Below, piece after piece: positions 34,421-43,913 of a stretch of 64,000 nt of DNA. Each line of letters starts with the position of its first letter. Position 1 is the first letter of the stretch. The stretch covers positions 186,001 through 250,000 of the forward strand of contig NZ_QEIG01000014.1 of NCBI RefSeq assembly GCF_014324365.1, read 5' to 3'. The notes under the pieces are model-generated. The model was given only the letters and a program-made list of their open reading frames with translations. It searched no databases and had not been told where the DNA came from. The translations under genes and the position numbers were made by a program. The DNA comes from Algoriphagus sp. AK58 (GTDB lineage: Bacteria > Bacteroidota > Bacteroidia > Cytophagales > Cyclobacteriaceae).

Positions 34421-35761
34421 TTATTTGATGGTGTTTTTGTAAATCTTCCCATCCTTCATCACCATCAGGATGTTTTTCTCGGGTTCATTGATCAATTCTA
34501 AATTTTGGATCAGGTTGCCATCGATTAGTAGGATATCTGCCAAAGCCCCTTCTTCAATCACTCCCAATTTACCGGTGTAAGGACTTCTTTTTCCTGATAA
34601 TGCCAAAAGCTCTCCATTGTTTCCGGTTGCCATTTGAAGGATTTCTAGATTAGAAAACCAGCGCTTCATTTTCAGCAATTGTACTCCAGGTTGAGCTGCT
34701 TTTTGAGCATCAAAAAGCACGTCTGTTCCATAGGCAATTTTCATTTTATATTTTTTTGCCAATTCAAATGCTAGGTCTGTACCCTGATACATTTCAAGTT
34801 GCTTGGCTCTACTTTCCGGGCTTAACACGCCCTTGTCTCCTTCATCAATAAAAGGCTGCAAGCTCCAATACACGTTATTATCCACCATCACTTTTACGGT
34901 CTCCTCATCTATCAGCTGTCCGTGATCAATGCATTTGACCCCGGCTCGAATCGCCTGTTGGATCGCTCTTGGAGTGTAAGCGTGAACCGTGACATAGGTA
35001 CCCCAGTTTTCTGCAGCTTCTACCGCGGCACGGATTTCCGCTTCGGTGTACTGGGTTACATCCAGAGGATCATAAATGGAAGACACACCTCCACCTGCCA
35101 TCAATTTGATTTGGCTTGCACCCAGCATGAGTTGCTCGCGTGCTTTGAGCCGGACGGCATCGGGACTGTCTGCAATAGCTGCAGCGTTGATCCGCTCGGC
35201 ATAGCTGAGTCCATTGGAAGCATCTGAAGGAACATCATTTGGAAGCCGAAAATCCCCGTGACCTCCAGTCTGCGATATAAATGCACCTGAAGGCCAGATT
35301 CTTGGACCGGAGACCACCCCTGCATCGATGGCTTGTTTCAATCCGAAAACAGGCCCTCCCAAATCCCGGATGCTCGTGAATCCCTTCATCAAAAGCGCTT
35401 CGGCATTCTTTCCGGCTACCAGATTGACAAAGCCTATGTTTCCGGTCAATAGCGCGATTTGCGAAAGATTGGAAAACATCGCATGGTAGTGGGCATCGAT
35501 CAAGCCCGGCATCAGGAATTTCCCTTTTCCATCGATGATTTGCACATTGGCGCTTTTGTTGGTAGGAATGGGAGAGGTGGAGATTTTTTTGATCGTATTT
35601 CCTTCGATCAGGACATTGCCCTTGATGGTGTTCGCATCTTTACCGTTGAAAATCTCCACATTGTTGATCAGGATGATTTTCTGCTGTGCAAAAGCCTCTA
35701 GGTTAAGCATATATACCATAACCATTAGGAAAAAAGCAGAGGTAAAAGTTTTCATATTCAT
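34421..35761 (-). CDS. Exported amidohydrolase (imidazolonepropionase-like metal-dependent hydrolase)
   Basis: A 446-residue TIM-barrel hydrolase with a signal peptide ending EAFAQ, so periplasmic. Metal ligands: H91 and H93 in LIDAHYH, a His in VTVHAYTPRAI, a His in CIDHGQLID, and the final Asp in AYGTDVLFD. This HxH, H, H, D pattern is the amidohydrolase superfamily, and the surrounding sequence resembles the prolidase/imidazolonepropionase-like cluster often acting on dipeptides. The substrate is not deducible. A second ATG two codons in (35755) is an equally possible start. Single gene, ending at the shared terminator. Confidence 0.9.
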   Translation of the reverse strand: MNMKTFTSAFFLMVMVYMLNLEAFAQQKIILINNVEIFNGKDANTIKGNVLIEGNTIKKISTSPIPTNKSANVQIIDGKGKFLMPGLIDAHYHAMFSNLSQIALLTGNIGFVNLVAGKNAEALLMKGFTSIRDLGGPVFGLKQAIDAGVVSGPRIWPSGAFISQTGGHGDFRLPNDVPSDASNGLSYAERINAAAIADSPDAVRLKAREQLMLGASQIKLMAGGGVSSIYDPLDVTQYTEAEIRAAVEAAENWGTYVTVHAYTPRAIQQAIRAGVKCIDHGQLIDEETVKVMVDNNVYWSLQPFIDEGDKGVLSPESRAKQLEMYQGTDLAFELAKKYKMKIAYGTDVLFDAQKAAQPGVQLLKMKRWFSNLEILQMATGNNGELLALSGKRSPYTGKLGVIEEGALADILLIDGNLIQNLELINEPEKNILMVMKDGKIYKNTIK

Positions 35762-36467
35762 TTAGATTAAAACCAGGCAATCAAGATACCCAAGAATTTC
35801 AGAAATGGAAATCTTAATCCAACGGAAAAACAACAAAGGATCTAGAACGAACGTTTTTCCATTCCCTCAAAATTCAAGGTTATTTTTATCAAAAATTAGG
35901 ACTTGAAACCTTCACAGTTACCTCTTCAGTGATGCTTTTTTCACTGCTAAAAAAGCTCATCTGATGGAAGAGATTCTTTGAAAAATCCTTTAGGGAAGAT
36001 TCAATTCCTTTTTTGCTTCCAGTTCAATAGTGCTCTTTTTACAAAATAGGAACAGACGGAAGGTCGCCCGAGAATGGTTTTTCTCAACAGAATCTTTGTC
36101 AAAGGACCGATTTGAATATGTTCAACATCCTCGTGGATCCGAAATTCTACATTTATAATAGGAAATTTAGCCCACTGAATCATTCCAAAAATCGGGTATA
36201 GGAACCGGATAGGTTGTGCCAGGTCGATGAATATTTCATTTAGCGCAGCTGGTCAGCGGACTAGGAATCTACCAACTCTTGTTTAGGCCCCTTCATGATG
36301 TAAAGGTTATTGTTTCAAAGAAATAGGAGAAAAAATCAACTGTTGTCCAAAGCTGTATTTGACTGAAAGGAGGATTGAGAAATTTTGACCATTTTAGAGG
36401 GTAAACTCCCTGATTCCGAAGCTAAGCTTCAAGAAAAGAGTGCTTTGTGGATATCAATTCTGGAATA
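35762..36467. other. Gene-free stretch of 700 bases
   Basis: No supported gene on either strand. Near 36238-36262 the sequence TTAGCGCAGCTGGTCAGCG resembles a tRNA D-arm, but the rest of a tRNA (anticodon arm, TTCRA loop, acceptor) does not follow. It is at most a fragment. The remainder is AT-rich with no repeat I recognise. Confidence 0.4.
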
Positions 36468-37616
36468 ATGAGCCAAATCACCATCCAATCTCTTCCGGCA
36501 TTTTCTATTCGTGAGATGGCCGAGCGCAAAGGAATTGGACATCCTGATACCATCTGTGATGCTATTTCGGAGGAAGTTTCAAAGAGTTTATGCCGTTATT
36601 ACTTAGAGCATTTTGGGCTTGTGCTTCATTACAATGTTGACAAGGCCTTGTTGGTAGGAGGAGCTTCTTCTCCTTCATTCTTAGGAGGAACAATTCATAA
36701 ACCTATTGAGCTTTATTTAGCAGGAAGAGCCACCTCAGAATTCAATGGGAAAAAAATTCCAGTTGATGAGCTGGCAATTGAGTCGGCGAAAAATTGGCTT
36801 AGAAATCATTTGCGTTTTCTTGACATTGAAAAACATATTCTGATTTTTCCGAAAATACAATCAGGAAGCTCTGATTTGGTGGCTCTATTCCAAAGATTCA
36901 GCAAGGGGGAAATTCCATTATCAAACGATACTTCTTTTGGTGTAGGGTATTTTCCCTATTCCCTTTTGGAAAAGAATGTTTTGGAAATGGAATTGTATTT
37001 AAATCGGACTGAAACCAAGATTCATTTTCCTTTCATAGGGGAAGATATCAAGGTGATGGGGGTAAAAAACGGCAGAGATCAGAAATTCACCATTTCCATC
37101 GCCATGGTCGATCGATTTATCAAAGACTTGGATGATTATGTTGAAAAAATCAAGACAGTCAAAAAGGCGGTTTCAGATAAGTTTGGGATTGATCCTTCAC
37201 ACATTCAAATCAATACTGCAGACAATTATGAAAAAGGGCAGCTATACCTTACCGTCACAGGGAGCAGTGCCGAGAGTGGTGATGATGGGCAGGTGGGCCG
37301 AGGCAATCGGGTAAACGGATTGATCACTCCCTATCATCCCATGAGCCTGGAAGCATCTTCAGGAAAAAATCCGATCAGCCATGTTGGAAAGATATACAAC
37401 CATTTTGCCTTTGCGTTGAGTAAACGGATTGTGGAGGAGGGGTTCTCCAGCGATTGTGAAGTTTTTATGGTCTCTCAAATCGGTAAGCCCATTACGGAGC
37501 CTCAGTTGATAGACGTCAAACTCCGAAACAGGGTCGGAACAAAAAAACAACTGGAAGAACTAATCAGAAAAGAATTGGCGGCGCTGCCCAATTTCTGGAA
37601 AAAGATAGTCTTGTAA
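36468..37616 (+). CDS. Archaeal-type methionine adenosyltransferase (S-adenosylmethionine synthetase)
   Basis: Makes S-adenosylmethionine from ATP and methionine in the cytosol. At 382 residues it has the archaeal MAT family size. Diagnostic blocks: [19 protein letters not shown] near residue 20, and [20 protein letters not shown], then [19 protein letters not shown], near residue 270. These are archaeal-type and not MetK-type motifs. Most Bacteroidota rely on the MetK type, so this is probably an acquired gene and may be a second enzyme. ATG at 36468 is preferred over a GTG seven codons upstream. No methyltransferase or metabolite cluster is adjacent, so the reason for a second enzyme is not visible. 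Confidence 0.9.
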   Translation: MSQITIQSLPAFSIREMAERKGIGHPDTICDAISEEVSKSLCRYYLEHFGLVLHYNVDKALLVGGASSPSFLGGTIHKPIELYLAGRATSEFNGKKIPVDELAIESAKNWLRNHLRFLDIEKHILIFPKIQSGSSDLVALFQRFSKGEIPLSNDTSFGVGYFPYSLLEKNVLEMELYLNRTETKIHFPFIGEDIKVMGVKNGRDQKFTISIAMVDRFIKDLDDYVEKIKTVKKAVSDKFGIDPSHIQINTADNYEKGQLYLTVTGSSAESGDDGQVGRGNRVNGLITPYHPMSLEASSGKNPISHVGKIYNHFAFALSKRIVEEGFSSDCEVFMVSQIGKPITEPQLIDVKLRNRVGTKKQLEELIRKELAALPNFWKKIVL

Positions 37617-37643
37617 CTCTACCTATTCTTGCCCTATTGAAAT

Positions 37644-38213
37644 TCAAATCTGATCCAGACTTTTTCGGTTGGGTTTGCCTGAGCTTTTGAATTCACTCGG
37701 AGTCATGCCTGTTTCTTTTTTAAATTGGGAACTTAGGTAAGCCACACTGCTGTAGCCCATTAAGTGAGCGATCTCAGAGAGTGTCATTTCTCCATAGTAA
37801 AGCAACTCTTTTACCTTTTCTATCTTTTGCCGGGTATAAAATCGCTCGATGGTAACACTTTCGACGGATGAGAATAGCCGACTTAAATAGGCGTAATCAT
37901 GAGGGATTTGTTGGGTCAAAAAATCTGAAATATTCAGGTTTGGAATTTCTTGTTGATGATGGATTCTATCGATTATCAAGGTTTTGATTTTTGAGATCAG
38001 GGCTGATTTGGCATCCTCCAAAATTTCAAAACCTTTTGAAAAAAGGGACTTTTCCAGTTTGGCCTTTTGAACTTCAGTAAGCTCGTTTTGGAGTATGACC
38101 TTTCCTAGTTCTACAGAAATCGGCGTTATGCCCAAGTCATCAAAAGAAGCTCTAACTGCCTCCACACAGCGTGGACAAACCATATTTTTGATCAATAATT
38201 CAGCATTTTCCAT
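37644..38213 (-). CDS. HMA-like/AraC fusion regulator
   Basis: A 189-residue protein. The N-terminal about 65 residues resemble a heavy-metal-associated ferredoxin fold with the site MVCPRCVEAVR (C-x2-C). The C-terminal about 90 residues are an AraC helix-turn-helix domain with MTLSEIAHLMGYSSVAYLSSQFKKETGMTPSEFK. The natural reading is a metal-responsive transcription factor in which the CxxC senses copper or a similar ion. It starts 10 bases after the end of the antiporter gene (ATG at 38213; a TTG at 38237 would overlap), so the two are probably cotranscribed. Its targets may include the copper genes at 17.8-31.8 kb, which is inference. Confidence 0.85.
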   Translation of the reverse strand: MENAELLIKNMVCPRCVEAVRASFDDLGITPISVELGKVILQNELTEVQKAKLEKSLFSKGFEILEDAKSALISKIKTLIIDRIHHQQEIPNLNISDFLTQQIPHDYAYLSRLFSSVESVTIERFYTRQKIEKVKELLYYGEMTLSEIAHLMGYSSVAYLSSQFKKETGMTPSEFKSSGKPNRKSLDQI

Positions 38214-38223
38214 CGAATAGGGC

Positions 38224-40377
38224 TTATTTTTTTCCAAAAAGCTTAGAAATAGTTGACATGAAGGAATGAAACTGCTCTGTAGGATTTATGGAATTACTGT
38301 CAAATGATCCTGAATCTTCCATTCCATCCTGCATTGGGTACACTAGTAGGTAATTATTGGACTGAAAATAATTATTGAGATATTTCGGTAGTTTTTTCAT
38401 TACAGGATTAAAGGACTTCCCATTCTTTCGGCTGAGTACCACGACCAGGGCATCATTGCTTTTTAAATCCCGGGAGATGATCAGAAAATCTTCCCAATCG
38501 GCAAACGGCACATAGTTCACAGAAATTTCCTGCATTTTCTGTACTTGTCGGATGTATTCCAGCGTATCCTCAGTACCATAGAAAACCAATTTGGCACCGG
38601 TATTGACCCCTATATTCCATATTCTGAGCAACCAGAAAGCAAATCCAATCTCCTTTTCTGCATTTTCAGGGATAACAATTAAGTATTGACTGACAGTATT
38701 GATTGGCTGTACATTTTTGTAGATAAAGGTCGTAATGTTGCAGTTTTTGAGTAGTCCTTCAGTAAGTTTTCCCAAAAAAGAATCTGAAATCCCATGCTGC
38801 TTGTGCAAGCCCATGACTAGATCGGTGGCTTTATTTTCTTTGACCACATTAGTAATGCCATTGACAATATCAGAGTCGTAGCGAATCAGTTCGGTAAGTT
38901 GATTATCAGAGCCTGATGCAATTACCGCTGCTTTTTCAAGCAGTTTTCTGGCCTCTTTGTCTTTAGTCTCATCCTGTGTATCTGAGGGAACAATGTTTAA
39001 AGCCAACAGGGAGTTCTTTGACTTTTTTGGCTTGATCGTGATACCCAGATTGATAAGCTCCTCGATATTTTCTGGGTAATTGATAGGGATCAGGATCTTT
39101 TCTGATTTGGTTTCCTGGCCTTCTTCCTCTACTTTTTCTTCTTCCAAGGCGAGGACTGCTGCACCTCTTTGAGCCACAAATGAGGCAACGGTACAGGTCA
39201 CCAAGATCATTAAAATTGTCCCGTTCAATACGCTTTCGCTAAGTAATCGGATGGGCTCTCCACTGGCATCTTCACCTAAAATGATGTTATAGCCTACCAA
39301 CACGGCGGCCAATGTCGCGGCGGCCTGTGCATTGCTGAGACCAAAAATTATGTCTCTCTGAGCTTTGGAAAAATTAAAGCTTTTTTGGGTGAGCCAAGCT
39401 GCCAGGAATTTGGAAAGAGTCGCCACTACTGTCATTACCACAGCTACTGTGATACTCTCCCAACCCTCGAAAAATACCCGAAAATTGATCAGCATTCCTA
39501 CTCCGATAAGGAAGAATGGGATAAAGAGGGCATTGCCCACAAATTCAATTCGGTTCATCAGAGCAGAGGTATGAGGAATCAGCCTGTTGAGTGCCAATCC
39601 TGCCAAGAAAGCTCCAATAATGGCTTCAATTCCTGCTGCTTCTGCCAAAAAGGCTGCAAGAAACACCATCGCCAACACAAAGATGTACTGGGAAATATTG
39701 TCCTGAAATTTGGTAAAAAACCACCTTCCCAAAACCGGAAATACAAACCAAACCAAGGAGGCAAAAATGGTAAAGGAAATGATCAACCGTATCCAAAACT
39801 GTGAGTTGATTTCGCCTTTACTCATTCCTACAATAACCGCCAATACAAGGAGTGCCAGTGTATCCGTGATCATAGTTCCCCCTACTGTTATGTTGACCGC
39901 CTTGTTTTTGGCTACCCCCATTTTACTGATAATAGGGTAGGAGATCAGCGTATGCGAGGCAAACATGGAGGCTAAAAGAATGGAAGTGTTTAGGGGAAAA
40001 TCCAGAATATAAATACCTGCCAGAATTCCCAAAGTCATCGGAATCAAAAAAGTGTACATCCCAAAAACCAGGCTTTTCTTACTGTTTTTCTTAAAGTCAG
40101 CCAGATCAATCTCCAATCCAGCCAAAAACATAATATACAGAAGACCCACCGTGCCAAAAAGTACCACACTGCTATCCCGCTGCAAGAGATTGATTCCATA
40201 TGGGCCGATCACTGCCCCTGCAATAATTAGCCCTATGATCTGAGGGATCTTGAACTTGTTGAGGATAATGGGAGCAAAGAGGATTATAAACAGAATGGAA
40301 GAAAAAATCAGTACCGGATTTTTCCAAGGAAGACTGAAATTAAGGTCTGCTGCTAAAACAAATAGATTGGTAATCAT
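38224..40377 (-). CDS. CPA2-family cation:proton antiporter with cytoplasmic USP-like domain
   Basis: A 717-residue inner-membrane Na+/H+ or K+/H+ exchanger. About 12-13 helices span residues 1-400, with LPQIIGLIIAGAVIGP-like KIPQIIGLIIAGAVIGPYG near residue 48 and the transport-site region FLAEAAGIEAIIGAFLAGLALNR near residue 245. The C-terminal 300 residues are cytoplasmic and resemble tandem universal-stress-protein-like domains (TDLVMGLHKQHGISDSFLGKL). The ion is not deducible. It is the first gene of a pair with the HMA-AraC regulator. Confidence 0.88.
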   Translation of the reverse strand: MITNLFVLAADLNFSLPWKNPVLIFSSILFIILFAPIILNKFKIPQIIGLIIAGAVIGPYGINLLQRDSSVVLFGTVGLLYIMFLAGLEIDLADFKKNSKKSLVFGMYTFLIPMTLGILAGIYILDFPLNTSILLASMFASHTLISYPIISKMGVAKNKAVNITVGGTMITDTLALLVLAVIVGMSKGEINSQFWIRLIISFTIFASLVWFVFPVLGRWFFTKFQDNISQYIFVLAMVFLAAFLAEAAGIEAIIGAFLAGLALNRLIPHTSALMNRIEFVGNALFIPFFLIGVGMLINFRVFFEGWESITVAVVMTVVATLSKFLAAWLTQKSFNFSKAQRDIIFGLSNAQAAATLAAVLVGYNIILGEDASGEPIRLLSESVLNGTILMILVTCTVASFVAQRGAAVLALEEEKVEEEGQETKSEKILIPINYPENIEELINLGITIKPKKSKNSLLALNIVPSDTQDETKDKEARKLLEKAAVIASGSDNQLTELIRYDSDIVNGITNVVKENKATDLVMGLHKQHGISDSFLGKLTEGLLKNCNITTFIYKNVQPINTVSQYLIVIPENAEKEIGFAFWLLRIWNIGVNTGAKLVFYGTEDTLEYIRQVQKMQEISVNYVPFADWEDFLIISRDLKSNDALVVVLSRKNGKSFNPVMKKLPKYLNNYFQSNNYLLVYPMQDGMEDSGSFDSNSINPTEQFHSFMSTISKLFGKK

Positions 40378-40508
40378 AAAATCAAGGGACGAATCGGTCG
40401 ATTAGAATACGACTTGAGGTTTAGTAAAAAATGACCAAACCTCGATAAGAATACAATCGGAACAACTCAAATGTTGAATTGCGGATAGAGAAAATTAAAA
40501 TTCAAATC

Positions 40509-42971
40509 CTAGAATTCCTTTTCTCCGAACTCACTTTTGACAAACTTTGATCGATTTTTAGAACCGTTAATGGTGTAGGATAAGTTCAGAATCAGCATAT
40601 CTACTTCATAGATATAATTTGTAGTGGTATAAAACTCTCCACGCCGATAAGTGGTGATTCGTTGTTCATTTGTTTTCAAAAGCCCCATATCGATGTTTTG
40701 CCACTGAAAATTCAGACTTAGTTTTCCATCCATAAAAGTTTTTTTCACATTGATGGAAGGCTGGTAGAATCTTGAATCTTCTCCTTGTGCCGTTATTCTA
40801 CTAGAAAGGTAATTGAAGGTGAATTGGGAACTGAGTGTAGAAGTGATGGAGTAAGTAGTGTTTAGATTAAATGAATAAACCCAAGCCGATTGGTCCACAG
40901 GACGATTATCAAATTCTCCTTTAATCGAATAATGATACACGTTTCCACCGAAATAGGATTTCCACTTTGAGGAGAAGAAAAGCTCAGTTCCTACTTCCAT
41001 TCCAATTGATTTTCCAGTACCGACATTGGAATAAATCCTGTTTAATATCGTGTCATTGTAAACGGTATTTACCCTATTGACCAAATTTTTAACTCTAGTG
41101 TAATAGGCAGTAGCAAAGAAGCTGTTGTCCTTCCATGTTTTAATCATACCGCCTTCCAATTGGTTGATAAACTCAGGGAGTACGGTTGGATCACCTTGCT
41201 CCAGAGTTTCGCTATGCTCACGCTCGGGGAAAGGATTCATTTTAAAGGTCGTTTCCCGCTCTACGCGTTGACTGAAATTCAGTTTCCAGGTTAGATCTTC
41301 TTTTGCTTTATAGGCAATATTTCCTGAAAAAAAAGGCCTTACATAATCGTATTGGTAAAGGGTGTCAAGCGTGTTGGTTTTGTCCTGAAGTCGGAAATCT
41401 CTATTCATCAACTCCACACGAACCCCTGCTCCATAACTCCATTTTTTGATGGATTTGTCCAGTTGGAGATAGCCTGTATGGATCAATCGATTGAGGTTAA
41501 CCTCACTGGAAAACTCAGGTACCAGCTCAAATTCACCGGTTTCGTTATTTTTTCTTTCGTAGAAAAAGTCTCCCACATGGTTTAGATATCGAAACTGATA
41601 ACCCGTTTGTAGTTTTCCTATGCCCAAGGGTTGAAATGTATAATCCAAATTCCACCGGACCCCATTGAGCGGATTGTCATTGGTATTGTATTCGTCTTGA
41701 TACACCAGGCTTAGATCAGGATAGCCGAGGTTTCTGTTGATGGTAGGTCCTCCAAGCATGGTATACTCGTACAGAAAGGAGGAGGTTAATTTGGCTTTTG
41801 ATCCAAATGTGTGGGTATAGTCCAAACTTCCTAGGACAAAATCTCCCCGGCGATTTTGATCATTGGCATTGAAATATTGGAATGGTGGGGTTCTCTGTCC
41901 GTCAATTACCCGATGATTGTCATAGTAGAAGATATCGGCTGTGCGGACACGGTCTCTTACTCCAGCGTAAAAGCCAAGGTTAAAGTTGTTGTTAGCATCG
42001 GGAGTAAATCCTATGGTAAATCTACCGGAGTAATTGAGTTCATCGATACTACGTTCCCCATTGGAAGGGAAATGGGTAGCTGTATCTCCATCGTAGGTGA
42101 TGACGTAACCGTCCCTTCTTCCTGATTGATCATTTCGCTGATAGCTAGCCCCGAGAGAAACATCCCATTTTCCTTTGACATAATTAAGGTTGAAATCACC
42201 TCCGTATCTCTTTTGGGATTCTGCATTGTCATAGTTTTGAATGGATGGAAGACCTAAGCGGCTATTGACTTGAAGATATATTCCGTCAGTGGCTCCCATT
42301 GCGGTGGTAATATTGATGATGCCGGCCTTTCCTTCCGAATCGTACTGAGCCGAAGGAGAGGAGATCCATTCTACTTTTTCAATGGCATTGGCAGGAAGCT
42401 GGCTAAGGATACTCAATGGATCTCCCTGAACAGGTCTCCCATTTACCATTAACACAAAGCCCGCATTTCCTCTGATTGCCACTTGACCCTCGGCATTGAT
42501 GCTGACACCTGGGAGATTCCTTAATACATCAGTACCTGTCCCGCCTTTTGCGGATTCAAAATTCTTAGCAGAGTAGCTCTGTTTTTGGGCTTGAAAATCA
42601 TTAGAAATTCTTTGGCCTTGAATATCTACCCCCTGAAGTTCTTGGAGATCTGAGAGGAGAAAAAGAGTTTCCAGGTTTTTCTTTTCATTTCTACTAAGTT
42701 GTAGTCCTTTGATGGTCTGTGTTTTGTAACCCAAAAAACTGACCACCACATAGAAAGATCCTTGTGGAAGATTACCTACCAAAAAACTGCCTAGCGGATC
42801 AGAAATCGTACCATCAACCAAAGAACTGTCTATGCTGGAATATACTGCGATGGATGCAAATTCGATGGGTTGAAGAGTCGCTTGGTCTTTAACCACACCG
42901 GTCAGTTGCCCTTGAGCGAAAGAGTATTGTAAAGAACCAACAAATAGAACGATTGGAATCAGTGCTTTCAT
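40509..42971 (-). CDS. TonB-dependent outer-membrane beta-barrel receptor
   Basis: An 820-residue outer-membrane receptor with a signal peptide ending YSFAQ. A CarboxypepD-regulatory-like domain follows at about 20-105 (GVVKDQATLQPIEFASIAVYSSID). A plug lies at about 120-225 (DVLRNLPGVSINAEGQVAIRGNAGFVLMVNGRPVQG), then a long barrel of the OMP_b-brl_3 type, ending with a Phe near the terminus as is common. No TonB box or SusD partner is visible. Members of this group often carry metal chelates or small peptides. It is transcribed alone and divergent from the Crp-like regulator at 43092 with 120 bases between starts. Confidence 0.9.
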   Translation of the reverse strand: MKALIPIVLFVGSLQYSFAQGQLTGVVKDQATLQPIEFASIAVYSSIDSSLVDGTISDPLGSFLVGNLPQGSFYVVVSFLGYKTQTIKGLQLSRNEKKNLETLFLLSDLQELQGVDIQGQRISNDFQAQKQSYSAKNFESAKGGTGTDVLRNLPGVSINAEGQVAIRGNAGFVLMVNGRPVQGDPLSILSQLPANAIEKVEWISSPSAQYDSEGKAGIINITTAMGATDGIYLQVNSRLGLPSIQNYDNAESQKRYGGDFNLNYVKGKWDVSLGASYQRNDQSGRRDGYVITYDGDTATHFPSNGERSIDELNYSGRFTIGFTPDANNNFNLGFYAGVRDRVRTADIFYYDNHRVIDGQRTPPFQYFNANDQNRRGDFVLGSLDYTHTFGSKAKLTSSFLYEYTMLGGPTINRNLGYPDLSLVYQDEYNTNDNPLNGVRWNLDYTFQPLGIGKLQTGYQFRYLNHVGDFFYERKNNETGEFELVPEFSSEVNLNRLIHTGYLQLDKSIKKWSYGAGVRVELMNRDFRLQDKTNTLDTLYQYDYVRPFFSGNIAYKAKEDLTWKLNFSQRVERETTFKMNPFPEREHSETLEQGDPTVLPEFINQLEGGMIKTWKDNSFFATAYYTRVKNLVNRVNTVYNDTILNRIYSNVGTGKSIGMEVGTELFFSSKWKSYFGGNVYHYSIKGEFDNRPVDQSAWVYSFNLNTTYSITSTLSSQFTFNYLSSRITAQGEDSRFYQPSINVKKTFMDGKLSLNFQWQNIDMGLLKTNEQRITTYRRGEFYTTTNYIYEVDMLILNLSYTINGSKNRSKFVKSEFGEKEF

Positions 42972-43091
42972 CTATTCGAAAATAGAGGCTCATTTACTTA
43001 CTCCAAGTCAAAAATCCATGAAAGGCTAACATCCATAAAGAATGATTATCTCAAGCTTAAATTTTTCCGGTTTTACCTATCTTGAGTTTTC

Positions 43092-43667
43092 ATGAATCCG
43101 ATCAAACCCTTACTTATTTTTCTGCACCACCTTCATCCTATTTCGACGGAAACAGAGGCCGATCTGCTCGGACTTTGCAGGCTCAAAACCTATGGTAAGA
43201 ATGAAGAAATACAGGCCATAGGTGCTACCTGTAGGACCATATATTTTATGGTTTCCGGAGTGGGAAGGATTTATTACCTCAAGGACGGGAAAGAGGTGAC
43301 GGAGTATTTTGCTTTTCCCAATGATCTCATTGTACGTGCTGAAAGCCTATTTACCCAATTGCCAAGTAAAAAAGCCATCCAAGCTTTAGAGGATTCTGAG
43401 GTGGTGGCTATCCCTGCCGATCCATTATTTAAACTTTTTGAAAAGCATCATGATCTGGAGCGGCTATTTAGGCTTCTTGTACAAAATGCCTACGTGGAAA
43501 CGCTTCGACGCTTGGAAAATATCCAGTTTTTGACGGCTGAGGAGCGATATGAAAAGCTCATCGATGAAAAACCAGAACTGATTCAGAAGATTCCACTTAA
43601 GCATGTGGCTTCATTTTTAGGAATTACGCAGGTGAGTCTGAGCCGAATCCGAGGACAAAAAAGGTAG
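43092..43667 (+). CDS. Crp/Fnr-family transcriptional regulator
   Basis: A 191-residue protein with an N-terminal cyclic-nucleotide-binding-like fold: LLGLCRLKTYGKNEEIQAIGATCRTIYFMVSGVGRIYYLKDGKEVTEYF. A C-terminal winged helix has IPLKHVASFLGITQVSLSRIRG. There are no FNR-type cysteines, and the key cAMP-binding Arg/Glu phosphate cassette is not evident, so its ligand is unknown. It is divergent from the TonB receptor and may regulate it or the downstream MFS gene. Confidence 0.88.
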   Translation: MNPIKPLLIFLHHLHPISTETEADLLGLCRLKTYGKNEEIQAIGATCRTIYFMVSGVGRIYYLKDGKEVTEYFAFPNDLIVRAESLFTQLPSKKAIQALEDSEVVAIPADPLFKLFEKHHDLERLFRLLVQNAYVETLRRLENIQFLTAEERYEKLIDEKPELIQKIPLKHVASFLGITQVSLSRIRGQKR

Positions 43668-43689
43668 AGAGTGGCTTGTTCACAGGGTT

Positions 43690-43800
43690 CAGTCTTCAGT
43701 CACAGTTCCCAGTGTTCAGTCACTGTTTCAGTTTCTGGACACTGACCTCTAATTACTAATCGCTGATCTCTGATTACTGGTTACTCAGCACTGATCACTC
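43690..43800. repeat. Degenerate CAGT-rich intergenic repeat
   Basis: Runs of GTTCAGTC/CAGTCACAG and CTGATCTCTGATTACTGG-type words, noncoding. The block TGATTACTGGTTACT...ACTGATCACT (43771-43799) parallels the segment found inside copA at 30376-30410. Confidence 0.5.
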
Positions 43801-43913
43801 CTAAATAATAAACACAGCGTCCTCTGTGCCTGTGCGGTTTCATTCATTTTTTAACATATGTAAAAGCTTGCCGACTCTAAGCATTGGACCTTTGTGAGGT
43901 TAATCGAAAAAAC

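Noticed and set aside
36001..36183. Minus-strand 60-codon frame upstream of the MAT gene
   Set aside because: No recognisable motif and no partner; the chance of such a frame in 700 bases is high.
43877..43913. TTG at 43884 as start of the MFS gene
   Set aside because: It adds ten non-hydrophobic residues without conservation signal; GTG at 43914 is nearer to the first helix. Kept as an alternative.
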